Positions 35,446 to 43,949 of a DNA stretch of 64,000 bases are shown here, piece by piece. A program made the translations under genes and the position numbers. Position 1 is the stretch's first letter. Every line of letters starts with the position of its first letter. The notes under the pieces are model-generated. The model did not search any database and had not been told where the DNA came from. It saw nothing but the letters and a program-made list of their open reading frames with translations. This DNA is from Pseudonocardia cypriaca (GTDB lineage: Bacteria; Actinomycetota; Actinomycetes; Mycobacteriales; Pseudonocardiaceae), in NCBI RefSeq assembly GCF_006717045.1, contig NZ_VFPH01000001.1, positions 3,224,001 to 3,288,000 on the forward strand, given 5' to 3'.

Positions 35446-37478
35446 TGGGCCCCCTGCCCGGCCGCTGCCGGTTCCGTGCTCTGCTCGCCGTTCAGCGCGG
35501 CGAGCACCGCGGCCGCCGTGCGCGGGCCGAAGCCCGGCAGGGCGGCGATCTCGTCCACTGCGGCGGCCTTGATCTTGCGCAGCGAACCGAAGTGCTTCAG
35601 CAGCGCCGCGCGCCGGGCCGGCCCCAGCCCGGGGACGGCGTCCAGCTCAGAGGCCACCATGCTCTGCGAACGACGCTGCCGGTGGTAGGTGATGGCGAAC
35701 CGGTGCGCCTCGTCGCGGACCCGCTGCAGCAGGTAGAGGCCCTCGCTGGTGCGCGAGAGGATCACCGGGTCGGGTTCGGCGGGCAACCACACCTCCTCGA
35801 GGCGCTTCGCGAGCCCGCAGACCGCGACGTCGGTGACGCCCAGCCCCGCGAGCACGTCGGCGGCAGCCTCCACCTGCGGCTGGCCACCGTCGACGACCAG
35901 CAGGTTCGGGGGGTAGGCGAACTTGCGGGGGCGGCCGGTCTCCGGGTCGATGCCCGGGCGGTGCTCGGGAACTCCGGCGGGCACCTCCCCGGACTCGCCG
36001 TGGTCGGGCTCGCCGTTACCCGGTCGGGTCTCGGCGCTGGTTTCTGCGAGGTAGCGCCGGAAGCGGCGGCGGACCACCTCGGCGATCGCCGCGACGTCCC
36101 CGCCCTCGGCCCCGCCGCGTACCTCGAACCGGCGGTACTCGGACTTGCGGGCGAGCCCGTCCTCGAACACCACCAGCGACGCCACGACGTTGCTGCCCTG
36201 CACGTGGCTCACGTCGATGCACTCGATCCGCAGGGGCGCGCTGTCGAGCCCGAGCGCGTCCTGGATCTCCTGCAGCGCCGCCGAGCGCGCCGTGAGGTCG
36301 CCCGCGCGCCGGAGCTTGTGCTGGGTGAACGCCTCCGCTGCGTTTCGCGCCACCGTCTCGGCCAGCGCGCGTTTGTCGCCGCGCTGCGGCACCCGCAGCT
36401 GCACCCGCGACCCGCGCAACCGGGAGAGCCACTCGACGAGGGAGCCGGACTCCTGGGGGAGCACCGGCACGAGGATCTCGCGCGGCACGGGCTGGGTGGC
36501 GTCGTCGGCCGAGCCGGCGAGAGCGGCCTGCTCGCCGTAGAACTGGGTGAGGAACCGCTCCACGAGCTGGGCGGTGTCGGTGGGCTCCACCTTGTCGATC
36601 ACCCAGCCGCGCTGGCCGCGGACCCGGCCGCCACGCACGTGGAAGACCTGCACCGCGGCCTCCAGCTCGTCCTCGGCGAACGCGACGACGTCGGCGTCGG
36701 TGCCGTCACCGAGCACCACGGCCTGCTTCTCCATGGCGCGGCGCAGCGCCCCGATGTCGTCGCGCAGCCGCGCCGCCCGCTCGAACTCCAGCTGCTCGGA
36801 CGCATCGGCCATCTTCCGCTCGAGCTGGCGCACGAGGTGGTCGGTGCGCCCCGACAGGAAGTCGCAGAAGTCCTCGACGATCGCGCGGTGCTCGTCGGCG
36901 TCGACCCGGCCCACGCACGGGGCGGAGCACTTGTCGATGTAGCCGAGCAGGCAGGGGCGCCCGATCTGGCCGTGGCGCTTGAACACCCCCGCGCTGCAGG
37001 TGCGCGCCGGGAACACCCGCAGCAGCAGGTCGAGGGTCTCCCGGATGGCCCACGCGTGCGCGTACGGCCCGAAGTAGCGCACACCCTTGCGCCGGGGACC
37101 GCGGTAGACGTGCAGCCTCGGGAACTCCTCGTTCATCGTGGCCGCGAGCACCGGGTAGGTCTTGTCGTCGCGGTAGCGGACGTTGAACCGCGGGTCGAAC
37201 TCCTTGATCCAGTTGTACTCGAGCTGCAGGGCCTCCACCTCGGTGGTGACCACGGTCCACTCGACCTTCGCCGCGGTGGTGACCATCTGGCGGGTGCGCG
37301 GGTGCAGGCCGGTGAGGTCGGCGAAGTAGGAGTTGAGCCGCTGCCGGAGGCTCTTGGCCTTGCCGACGTAGATCACGCGCCCGTGCGGGTCGGAGAACCG
37401 GTACACCCCCGGCGCCTCCGGGATGGAACCGGGCGCAGGGCGGTACCGGGAGGGGTCGTTCGAGACGGGATCGCGCAT
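35442..37478 (-). CDS. uvrC: Excinuclease ABC subunit C
   Basis: A 678-residue nucleotide-excision-repair nuclease that makes both incisions around damage with UvrAB. The GIY-YIG domain is at 15-95 (GVYRFSDPHGRVIYVGKAKSLRQRL), the UVR motif near 205-240 (LERKMADASEQLEFERAARLRDDI), the RNase H-like domain around 390-560 (ECIDVSHVQGSNVVASLVVFEDG), and tandem helix-hairpin-helix motifs end the protein (LDAVPGLGPARRAALLKHFGS, IAALPGFGPRTAAAVLAAL). GGAGGAG precedes the ATG. It heads the uvrC-rapZ-yvcK-whiA operon. Confidence 0.97.
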   Translation of the reverse strand: MRDPVSNDPSRYRPAPGSIPEAPGVYRFSDPHGRVIYVGKAKSLRQRLNSYFADLTGLHPRTRQMVTTAAKVEWTVVTTEVEALQLEYNWIKEFDPRFNVRYRDDKTYPVLAATMNEEFPRLHVYRGPRRKGVRYFGPYAHAWAIRETLDLLLRVFPARTCSAGVFKRHGQIGRPCLLGYIDKCSAPCVGRVDADEHRAIVEDFCDFLSGRTDHLVRQLERKMADASEQLEFERAARLRDDIGALRRAMEKQAVVLGDGTDADVVAFAEDELEAAVQVFHVRGGRVRGQRGWVIDKVEPTDTAQLVERFLTQFYGEQAALAGSADDATQPVPREILVPVLPQESGSLVEWLSRLRGSRVQLRVPQRGDKRALAETVARNAAEAFTQHKLRRAGDLTARSAALQEIQDALGLDSAPLRIECIDVSHVQGSNVVASLVVFEDGLARKSEYRRFEVRGGAEGGDVAAIAEVVRRRFRRYLAETSAETRPGNGEPDHGESGEVPAGVPEHRPGIDPETGRPRKFAYPPNLLVVDGGQPQVEAAADVLAGLGVTDVAVCGLAKRLEEVWLPAEPDPVILSRTSEGLYLLQRVRDEAHRFAITYHRQRRSQSMVASELDAVPGLGPARRAALLKHFGSLRKIKAAAVDEIAALPGFGPRTAAAVLAALNGEQSTEPAAAGQGAQ

Positions 37479-37600
37479 GGCTCCTCCAGGGTAGGACCGC
37501 GGGGCGACACGCCCGGGCGGGGCCGCCTGCCCGGCGCGTCGCGGCCGTGGTGTAGGCGCTCCCCGGAACTGTCACCGCCCCGTGGTTACATCTCCCTACC

Positions 37601-37616
37601 ACGAACAGACGTTCGA
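37601..37616 (+). promoter_or_regulatory. LexA/SOS-box-like palindrome upstream of the DUF2786 gene
   Basis: ACGAAC-AGAC-GTTCGA matches the actinobacterial SOS box TCGAAC-N4-GTTCGA at 11 of 12 fixed positions. It lies 14 bases before the DUF2786 start codon and in the divergent gap with uvrC (122 bases from the uvrC ATG). LexA bound here would block DUF2786 transcription directly. Confidence 0.65.
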
Positions 37617-37630
37617 TCCGGGGGGTTGTC

Positions 37631-38365
37631 ATGGGTGCGGAGAAGGTCGGCACGCCGAAGCTCGCCACCGTCCGCAAGCTGCTCGCCAAGGCCGAGCGCG
37701 CGGCCACCGCAGCCGAGTCGGAGATCTACACCGCCAAGGCCGTCGAGCTGATGGCGCGCCACGGCATCGACGCCGCCCTGCTCGCCGCGGCCCATCCGGG
37801 CAGCGACGGGATCGGTCCGCTGCGGATCGCGATGCAGGACCCCTACAGCGCGGGCAAGGCCCGTCTGCTCGGCTGGACGGCCGCCGCGCTCGGCTGCCGC
37901 TGGGTGCTGCACGGCGCGTGGAGCGGGCGGGTCGCCGCGGTCACCGTGTTCGGCCACGCCTCCGACCGCGAACGGGTGGAAATGCTCTACACGTCGTTGC
38001 TCCTGCAGGCCACCACACAGCTCGTCCGGGTGCGACCACCCCGGCCGGGCGAATCCGTCGCCGCCTACCGGCGGTCCTGGCTCGAGGGGTTCGCCGCGCA
38101 GGTCCACCGCCGCCTCGTCGAGGCCGAGGAGCATGCCGCCGGACACGCGGCCGCCACCTCGTCCGGCGGAGTCGCGCTGGTGCTGGCCGACCGGCGCCGC
38201 CGCGTCGACGAACAGTTCGGCGCCACCTACCCCCGCCTCGCCACGCTCCGCCCCAGGGCCCTCTCCGGCTCCGGCCGCGCCGCCGGCGCATTGGCCGGGC
38301 AGCGGGCCGACCTGGGCGGAGGCGGCGGGCTCGGGGTCGGGGAGCGGCGGGCGTTGGGGGCGTAG
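37631..38365 (+). CDS. DUF2786 domain protein, function unknown
   Basis: A 244-residue protein. The N-terminal KLATVRKLLAKAERAATAAESEIYTAKAVELMARHGID (about 10-47) is the DUF2786 motif. The rest is basic and Ala/Arg-rich, with YTSLLLQATTQLV and RRSWLEGFAAQVHRRL helices, ending in a Gly-rich tail. A GGGGGG ribosome-binding site precedes the ATG. The SOS-like box just upstream and the divergent uvrC suggest a DNA-damage link. The stop is four bases from the convergent dehalogenase stop. Confidence 0.82.
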   Translation: MGAEKVGTPKLATVRKLLAKAERAATAAESEIYTAKAVELMARHGIDAALLAAAHPGSDGIGPLRIAMQDPYSAGKARLLGWTAAALGCRWVLHGAWSGRVAAVTVFGHASDRERVEMLYTSLLLQATTQLVRVRPPRPGESVAAYRRSWLEGFAAQVHRRLVEAEEHAAGHAAATSSGGVALVLADRRRRVDEQFGATYPRLATLRPRALSGSGRAAGALAGQRADLGGGGGLGVGERRALGA

Positions 38366-38369
38366 CCGG

Positions 38370-39086
38370 TCAGACGGGGAGGGCGATGAGCCGCTCCACC
38401 ACCGTGTCCAGCCGCTCGGCCACCACGTGGGGGCGGTCCACCACGTCCGACAGCACCCCTTCGAGGCGGGTGGCGAGGCCGCCGATGAGGCCGGCACGCA
38501 CGGCGCCGTGCACGTCCCACGAGTGCGCGGCCACGAGCGCCACCTTCTCCCGCGCCAGCTCCACCCGGTGGCACGCCCAGTGGTACACCCGGGCGGGCGG
38601 CTTGAACGAGCTGATCGCCTCGGTGGAGAACGTGTCGCGCAGGTAGGTGCGCAGGCCTGCCTTGTCGAGGGCGTCGCAGGCCACCGACTCGGTGCCGTGG
38701 GTGAACCCGAACGCCGGGATCCGGGCCCGGGCCAGCGCCATCAGGGCGGGCTCGACGTCCGGGTGCGGCGGCAGCTCGCGGAACCCGGCGATCACGTGCT
38801 CCACCGCCTCGTCGGAGAGGGTGTGGCCGGTGGTGGTGCGCAGGGCGGCGCGGGCCACGTCGCCGAAGGGACGCACGGCCCCGGCGAGCGTGTGGGCCAT
38901 CCCGTCGCGGAGCGTGCGGGTGAAGAACAGCTCCCATTCGTGCGCCGGGCGCCCCACGTCCACGAAGCGGGCCCCCAGGGCGTCCACCTGGAGCATGGTC
39001 TCGAACACGTCCAGGAGCACGGCCCGCGGCCGGCGATCGGGAGCACGCAGCCCGGTCGTCGCGGCGGTACCCGACGTGATCGTCAT
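38370..39086 (-). CDS. Haloacid dehalogenase type II-like hydrolase
   Basis: A 238-residue HAD-superfamily protein. The nucleophile Asp is in LLDVFETML (about residue 26), the second-motif Thr/Ser is in FGFTHGTES, the conserved Lys in SSFKPPARVYHWA, and the acidic loop near AAHSWDVHGAVRAGLIGG. The W-D-x-x-G pattern and spacing fit (S)-2-haloacid dehalogenases, which cleave the C-halogen bond, but many members of the group are general phosphatases. GGGAGGGG precedes the ATG. Confidence 0.82.
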   Translation of the reverse strand: MTITSGTAATTGLRAPDRRPRAVLLDVFETMLQVDALGARFVDVGRPAHEWELFFTRTLRDGMAHTLAGAVRPFGDVARAALRTTTGHTLSDEAVEHVIAGFRELPPHPDVEPALMALARARIPAFGFTHGTESVACDALDKAGLRTYLRDTFSTEAISSFKPPARVYHWACHRVELAREKVALVAAHSWDVHGAVRAGLIGGLATRLEGVLSDVVDRPHVVAERLDTVVERLIALPV

Positions 39087-39145
39087 CCGACCCCTCCCTG
39101 GGATTGCCTCATTTGCGGGCGCCCCGTCTGGGTGAAGATCGTCGC

Positions 39146-40168
39146 TCAGCGCGACAGCGTGTCGCGATTCGGCAGCGTTGAGTAGCGCCGAACGGCTCGC
39201 AACACGCGCCGAACGCGCAGTGCCCGCAACGGTGCGAGAGCGTAGCCCGGATAGCTCGCCAACCAGGTGGCGCTGCCGAGACTCACGACATCCGCACCCG
39301 CCCAGAAGTACTCGCGGCAGTCGTCCACGGTGCGGATGCCGCCGGTGGCGATGATCGGGAGTGTCACACCCGCCTCGCGCAGTTCGCTCACCACGCGCAG
39401 GCCGATCGGCTTGATCGCCCGGCCCGAGAGGCCGCCATAGCGGTTGGCGAGCCACGGCGTGCCGGTGCGCGGGTCGAGCCGCAACGCCTTCACCGTGTTG
39501 ATCGCCGTCAGCGCCGACACCCCGGCCTTGGCGGCCTGCTGCGCGTTGCGCAGGTAGTCGTAGTCGGGCGAGAGCTTGAGGATCACCGGGTGGTTGCTGC
39601 GGGGCACGGCTTCGTCGAGCACGTCCTGCAGGATCGTCGAGAAGTCGAAGTTGACGTTGTGGCAGCTCACGTTGAACTCGACGGCCGCGATGTCGCCCGC
39701 GGGCACCGCATCGTTCACCCGGTCCACGAGGGTGACGAACTCCTCGGCCGAGAACCCGCCGAGCGAGATGATCGTGCGCTGGTCGCGGGTGCGGGGGTAG
39801 TAGTCGCGCAGGTAGGCGTCGATGCCGATGTTGCACCAGCCGAACGCGTTGAGGAACCCGCCGTCGGTGCCGCGCAGCACGGTGCCGTACCGCTTCAGCA
39901 GCCCGGGCAGCTCGCGCAGCGCCCAGTCGTCGCGGGTGGTGAAGTGCCCCTCCCGCGGCTCCACGGTGAGGGTGCGCGTGGTGACGGCGCCGAACTCGGC
40001 CAGCGGCACGAACAGCGACACCGGGCTCATGCCGTACGGGAGGAGCGGGGAGTTCGCCACGCCGTACCCGAGCAGGCTGGACGAGGTGACGAGGCGGTTG
40101 CGGAGCACGATGTCACCCAGCCGCACGCCTTCCGTGCGGTGGGGACTCGTCTCGCGGGAGCGCAGCAC
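39146..40168 (-). CDS. Dihydroorotate dehydrogenase-like FMN protein
   Basis: A 340-residue TIM-barrel flavoprotein of the dihydroorotate dehydrogenase/dihydropyrimidine dehydrogenase group. VEFNVSCHNVNFD carries a Cys at the class 1 catalytic position, VILKLSPDYDYL supplies the FMN lysine, and TGGIRTVDDCREYFWAGADVVSLGSATWL binds phosphate. NRYGGLSGRAIKP matches the family GGLSG loop. The pyr operon in this window lacks pyrD, but this gene is far from it and its SCHN motif differs from the usual SCPN, so a role in pyrimidine synthesis is not certain. Confidence 0.75.
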   Translation of the reverse strand: MLRSRETSPHRTEGVRLGDIVLRNRLVTSSSLLGYGVANSPLLPYGMSPVSLFVPLAEFGAVTTRTLTVEPREGHFTTRDDWALRELPGLLKRYGTVLRGTDGGFLNAFGWCNIGIDAYLRDYYPRTRDQRTIISLGGFSAEEFVTLVDRVNDAVPAGDIAAVEFNVSCHNVNFDFSTILQDVLDEAVPRSNHPVILKLSPDYDYLRNAQQAAKAGVSALTAINTVKALRLDPRTGTPWLANRYGGLSGRAIKPIGLRVVSELREAGVTLPIIATGGIRTVDDCREYFWAGADVVSLGSATWLASYPGYALAPLRALRVRRVLRAVRRYSTLPNRDTLSR

Positions 40169-40188
40169 GCCCCGATGCTACGTGCGGT

Positions 40189-40683
40189 TCAGGAGGACGA
40201 ACGGGACCGGGCGTGCAGCGCACGCACCCGGGTGATCGCGTCCACCGCGCGCCGGCCGTCGACGGCCTGGATCGCGAGGACGGCCAGGTACTCGTCGTCG
40301 GGGAGGTCCAGCCGGGCCCACGAGGCACCGTCCGGGAACGCGACCCGCAGCACGAGCGACCAGGGCAGCCGCCGCGTGACGAGGACGTTGCGCACCTCGA
40401 TGCCCTCGGCGTCGGCGCGCACCCGCGGCCGGGCGAACAGCAGCAGGCCGCCCGCGATGAACAGCCCGAGCAGGACGAGCGCCACCTGGTCGGCGAACCG
40501 GAAGTAGACCCCGGTCTGCACGTTGCGGAGCACGACGGCGATCGCCACGAAGAGCGCGACCGTCACCACGGCGCCCACCCAGGACGCGATCAGCATCTTC
40601 CGCGGGCGCACCACCACGACGTCACGGTCCGGGGTGGGCACGGCGCCAACGGTACCGGCCTCGGCACCTGCTGGAGCGTTCAC
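40189..40683 (-). CDS. Membrane-anchored PH-domain protein (bPH6-like)
   Basis: A 164-residue protein with two transmembrane helices (about 30-52 and 65-85) followed by a small bacterial PH-like domain (RVRADAEGIEVRNVLVTRRLPWSLVLRVAFPDGASWARLDLPDDEYLAVLAIQA region). It starts with a GTG overlapping the ribH stop (GTGA). M. tuberculosis has a similar membrane protein (Rv1417) directly after ribH, so the linkage is conserved. Function unknown. Confidence 0.82.
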   Translation of the reverse strand: MNAPAGAEAGTVGAVPTPDRDVVVVRPRKMLIASWVGAVVTVALFVAIAVVLRNVQTGVYFRFADQVALVLLGLFIAGGLLLFARPRVRADAEGIEVRNVLVTRRLPWSLVLRVAFPDGASWARLDLPDDEYLAVLAIQAVDGRRAVDAITRVRALHARSRSSS

Positions 40684-41159
40684 CGCCCGGTCCTCAGGTC
40701 GCGCAGCACGAGCGCCGTCTGGAGCGCTGCCACGCACGCCTCGGTGCCCTTGTCCTCGGTGGCGCCCGGCCGGCCGGACCGGTCGAGGGCCTGCTCCCGG
40801 GTGTCGCAGGTGAGCACGCCGTTGCCCACCGGGGTGCGCTCGTCGAGCGCCACGCGGGTGAGGCCCGCGGTGACGGCGTCGCACACGTACTCGAAGTGGG
40901 GGGTGCCGCCGCGGATCACGACGCCGAGGGCCACCACGGCGTCGTGGTGCACGGCGAGCTCCTGGCAGACCACGGGCAGCTCCACCGTGCCGGGCACCCG
41001 CACCACCGTGGGGGACTCCACGCCCGCCTTCACCGCCGTGGCGACCGCGCGCTCCAGCAGCACGTCCACGATGTCGGCGTGCCAGGTGGTGGCCGCGATG
41101 GCCAGCCGCAGGCCCGACGCGTCGGGCAGCTGCACCGCCGGACGCCCCTCGCCACTCAT
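40680..41159 (-). CDS. ribH: 6,7-dimethyl-8-ribityllumazine synthase
   Basis: A 159-residue enzyme joining the ribityl-aminouracil with dihydroxybutanone phosphate. ATTWHADIVDVLLERAV, RVPGTVELPVVCQELA, VALGVVIRGGTPHFEYVCDAV with the catalytic His, and PVGNGVLTCDTREQALDRSG are all standard. GAGGGGG precedes the ATG at 41159; earlier in-frame starts lie within ribBA. Confidence 0.96.
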   Translation of the reverse strand: MSGEGRPAVQLPDASGLRLAIAATTWHADIVDVLLERAVATAVKAGVESPTVVRVPGTVELPVVCQELAVHHDAVVALGVVIRGGTPHFEYVCDAVTAGLTRVALDERTPVGNGVLTCDTREQALDRSGRPGATEDKGTEACVAALQTALVLRDLRTGR

Positions 41160-41169
41160 ACGTCCCCCT

Positions 41170-42474
41170 CTACGAACCCGTGCCGTCGGCGAGCACTCCG
41201 CGCTCGACCGTGTCGAGATCGGGCAGATCATGCCCCATCCGGTCGCGCTTGGTTCGCAGGTACCGCAGGTTCTCCCGGTGGGCGCGCACCGGCAGCGGCA
41301 CGCGACCGGTGATCCTCAGGCCGTAGCCCTCGAGACCGGCTCGCTTGTCGGGGTTGTTGGTGAGCAGCCGCATCGACTTGATGCCGAGGTCGGCGAGGAT
41401 CTGGGCGCCGGTGCCGTAGTCGCGGGCGTCGGCGGGCAGGCCGAGCGCGAGGTTGGCGTCGACGGTGTCGGCGCCGGCCTCCTGCAGCTGGTAGGCCTGC
41501 AGCTTGTGCAGCAGGCCGATGCCCCGGCCCTCGTGCCCGCGCATGTAGAGCACCACGCCACGCCCCTCAGCGGCCACGGCGGCGAGCGCGGCGTCGAGCT
41601 GCGGCCCGCAGTCGCAGCGCAGGGAGCCCATGACGTCGCCGGTGAGGCATTCGGAGTGCACGCGCACGAGCACGTCCTCGCCGGTGCCCTCCGGAGTGGC
41701 GATGTCGCCGCGCACCATGGCGATGTGCTCGATGCCGTCGAGCAGCGAGTCGTAGCCGTAGGCGATGAAGTCGCCGTGGGCGGTGGGGATGCGGGCCTGC
41801 GCCACGCGCACGACGTGCTTCTCGAAGCGGCGGCGGTAGGCGATCAGGTCGGCGATCGTGATGAGGGTGAGGTCGTGCTCCTCGGCGAACACCCGTAGCT
41901 CGTCGCCGCGAGCCATGCCGCCGACGTCCTTCTGCGACACGATCTCGCAGAGCACGCCCGCCGGCCGGAGCCCGGCGAGGCGCGCAAGATCGACCGCGGC
42001 CTCGGTGTGGCCGGGCCGGCGCAGCACACCGCCCTCCCTGGCTCGCAGCGGGAGGATGTGGCCGGGGCGCACGAGGTCACCCGGGCCGGTGGCCGGGTCG
42101 GCGAGCAACCGGATGGTGTGGGCGCGGTCGGCCGCCGAGATGCCGGTGGTGACGCCCTCCTTCGCGTCCACGGTGACGGTGAACGCGGTGCGGAAGCTGT
42201 CGGAGTTGGTGTGGTGCATCGGCGGCAGGTCCAGCCGGTCGCACTCGCTCTCGGTGAGCGGCACGCAGATGTAGCCGGACGTGTAGCGCACCATGAACGA
42301 CACGAGCTCCGGCGTGGCCATCTCGGCCGCGAAGATCAGGTCGCCCTCGTTCTCACGGTCCTCGTCGTCGACCACGACGATCGCCTTGCCCGCACGCAGG
42401 TCCGCCACGGCGCGCTCGATCGACTCGAACCCCCCGGGTGTCACCGGCTGCGCCGTACCACCGTCCACACTCAC
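41170..42474 (-). CDS. ribBA: Bifunctional DHBP synthase/GTP cyclohydrolase II
   Basis: A 434-residue fusion. Residues 1-215 are 3,4-dihydroxy-2-butanone 4-phosphate synthase (VVVDDEDRENEGDLIFAAE, SDSFRTAFTVTVDA, RRPGHTEAAVDLARLAG). Residues about 216-420 are GTP cyclohydrolase II (VRVHSECLTGDVMGSLRCDCG with the zinc cysteines, LYMRGHEGRGIGLLHKLQAYQLQEAG, MRLLTNNPDK). It makes both precursors of lumazine synthase. The GTG start overlaps the ribE stop. RibE-RibBA-RibH are adjacent here, but ribD, which catalyses the steps between, is not. Confidence 0.96.
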   Translation of the reverse strand: MSVDGGTAQPVTPGGFESIERAVADLRAGKAIVVVDDEDRENEGDLIFAAEMATPELVSFMVRYTSGYICVPLTESECDRLDLPPMHHTNSDSFRTAFTVTVDAKEGVTTGISAADRAHTIRLLADPATGPGDLVRPGHILPLRAREGGVLRRPGHTEAAVDLARLAGLRPAGVLCEIVSQKDVGGMARGDELRVFAEEHDLTLITIADLIAYRRRFEKHVVRVAQARIPTAHGDFIAYGYDSLLDGIEHIAMVRGDIATPEGTGEDVLVRVHSECLTGDVMGSLRCDCGPQLDAALAAVAAEGRGVVLYMRGHEGRGIGLLHKLQAYQLQEAGADTVDANLALGLPADARDYGTGAQILADLGIKSMRLLTNNPDKRAGLEGYGLRITGRVPLPVRAHRENLRYLRTKRDRMGHDLPDLDTVERGVLADGTGS

Positions 42475-43121
42475 CGGGCCCGGGCCTCCTCGTGTGCCGA
42501 CGGGACGCCGCCCTGAACGCCGCCGTATCCCGCCGTGAGCCGCTCGACGTACTTCGCAACCACGTCGACCTCCAGGTTCACGGTATCCCCCGGCTGCCGG
42601 AATCCGAGTGTGGTGTGCGACAACGTCGTCGGGATGAGTGCCACGGTGAACGTGTCGGGCGACACCCCGGCCACCGTGAGCGACACCCCGTCCACGGCGA
42701 TCGAGCCCTTCTCCGCGACGTACCGCGCGAGGTCGGGGGCGAGGCTGAAGCGCACCTCGTCGGTGCGCTCGCCCGGTGAGCGGGACACCAGCGTGGCGAC
42801 CCCGTCGACGTGCCCCTGCACGATGTGACCGCCGAGCCTCCCACCCACCGGAACGGCCCGCTCCAGGTTCACCTTGGTGCCGGGCACGACGGCGGCGAGG
42901 CTGGAGCGCTTGAGCGTCTCGGGCACCAGCTCGACGGTGAAGGTGCCGTCGGTGCTGCCGTCGGGATCCACCACGGTGAGGCACACGCCGTTGACGGCGA
43001 TCGAGTCGCCGTGACGGGCGTCGGAGGTGACCGTCCGCCCGCGGACCGTGAACACCACCACGTCCGCGCTCTCCCGTACGGCGATGACCTCGCCGATCTC
43101 CTCGACGATCCCCGTGAACAC
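42471..43121 (-). CDS. ribE: Riboflavin synthase alpha subunit
   Basis: A 216-residue enzyme with two lumazine-binding barrels. The first half starts MFTGIVEEIGEV and contains HGDSIAVNGVCLTVV; the second has GHIVQGHVDGVATL and GSIAVDGVSLTVAGV. It dismutates two lumazines to riboflavin. GGGGAG lies eight bases before the GTG start. No FMN riboswitch is visible in the 108 bases upstream. Confidence 0.96.
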   Translation of the reverse strand: MFTGIVEEIGEVIAVRESADVVVFTVRGRTVTSDARHGDSIAVNGVCLTVVDPDGSTDGTFTVELVPETLKRSSLAAVVPGTKVNLERAVPVGGRLGGHIVQGHVDGVATLVSRSPGERTDEVRFSLAPDLARYVAEKGSIAVDGVSLTVAGVSPDTFTVALIPTTLSHTTLGFRQPGDTVNLEVDVVAKYVERLTAGYGGVQGGVPSAHEEARAR

Positions 43122-43229
43122 GCCCGCACTCCCCTTTCGCCCCGCCCACCGCCGGCGCTACCCGCCGTCGGAACCGCCCGCGTCCGCACCGCCCGGTGCA
43201 ACCCGCCCGGCCTGCCGTTCGTTCCCCGG

Positions 43230-43919
43230 TCAGGCCCAGCGGTGCGCGGACACGCCCCGCACCCGCTCGCGCAGCGCCTCCACCGCGCGCGCCGGGTCAT
43301 CGGCGCCGTACACGGCAGAGCCGGCCACGAAGCAGTCGACGCCCGCCTCGGCCGCCTCCTCGATCGTGTCGGCGTTGATGCCTCCGTCGATCTCGACGAG
43401 CAGCGTGAGGTGGCCCGTGTCGACGAGGCGGCGCGCGGTGCGCACCTTGTCGAGGACCTCCGGCATGAACTCCTGCCCGCCGAACCCCGGCTCGACGCTC
43501 ATGACGAGCAGCGTGTCGTAGTGGCGCAGGGTCTCCAGGTGCGGCTCGAGCGGCGTGCCCGGCTTGACGGACAGGCCCGCGCGGGCACCGGCGGCACGCA
43601 GGTCCTTGGCCAGCGCCACCGGGTCGCGGGAGGCCTCCACGTGCACCGTGACGTTGTGGGCGCCCGCCTCGGCGTACCCCACGGCCCAGCGCTCCGGGTC
43701 CTCGATCATCAGGTGGCAGTCGAGCGGCACGTCCGTTGCCTTGCACAGCGCCTGCACCACGGGCAGGCCGAGCGTCAGGTTCGGCACGAAGTGGGCGTCC
43801 ATCACGTCGACGTGCAGCCAGTCGGCCCCCCGACCGGGCGGGCCCGCCACCGCGGCCGCCTCATCGGCGAGCCGGGCGAAGTCGGCCGCGAGGATGCTCG
43901 GCGCGATCATGGGTTGCAC
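43230..43919 (-). CDS. rpe: Ribulose-phosphate 3-epimerase
   Basis: A 229-residue TIM-barrel epimerase linking ribulose and xylulose 5-phosphates. APSILAADFARLADE, WLHVDVMDAHFVPNLTLG with metal-binding His-Asp, HLMIEDPERW, MSVEPGFGGQEF and EIDGGINADTIEEA are all present. GTG 43919 and ATG 43910 are both possible starts; neither has a clear ribosome-binding site. It follows rsmB by 30 bases. The product supplies the transketolase/transaldolase operon at 10.8 kb. Confidence 0.95.
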   Translation of the reverse strand: MQPMIAPSILAADFARLADEAAAVAGPPGRGADWLHVDVMDAHFVPNLTLGLPVVQALCKATDVPLDCHLMIEDPERWAVGYAEAGAHNVTVHVEASRDPVALAKDLRAAGARAGLSVKPGTPLEPHLETLRHYDTLLVMSVEPGFGGQEFMPEVLDKVRTARRLVDTGHLTLLVEIDGGINADTIEEAAEAGVDCFVAGSAVYGADDPARAVEALRERVRGVSAHRWA

Positions 43920-43949
43920 CCGGAGGAGGTTACGCCGCGCGACCCGAGG

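Noticed and set aside
43122..43229. FMN riboswitch before ribE
   Set aside because: None of the conserved RFN segments is visible in this GC-rich 108-base gap.
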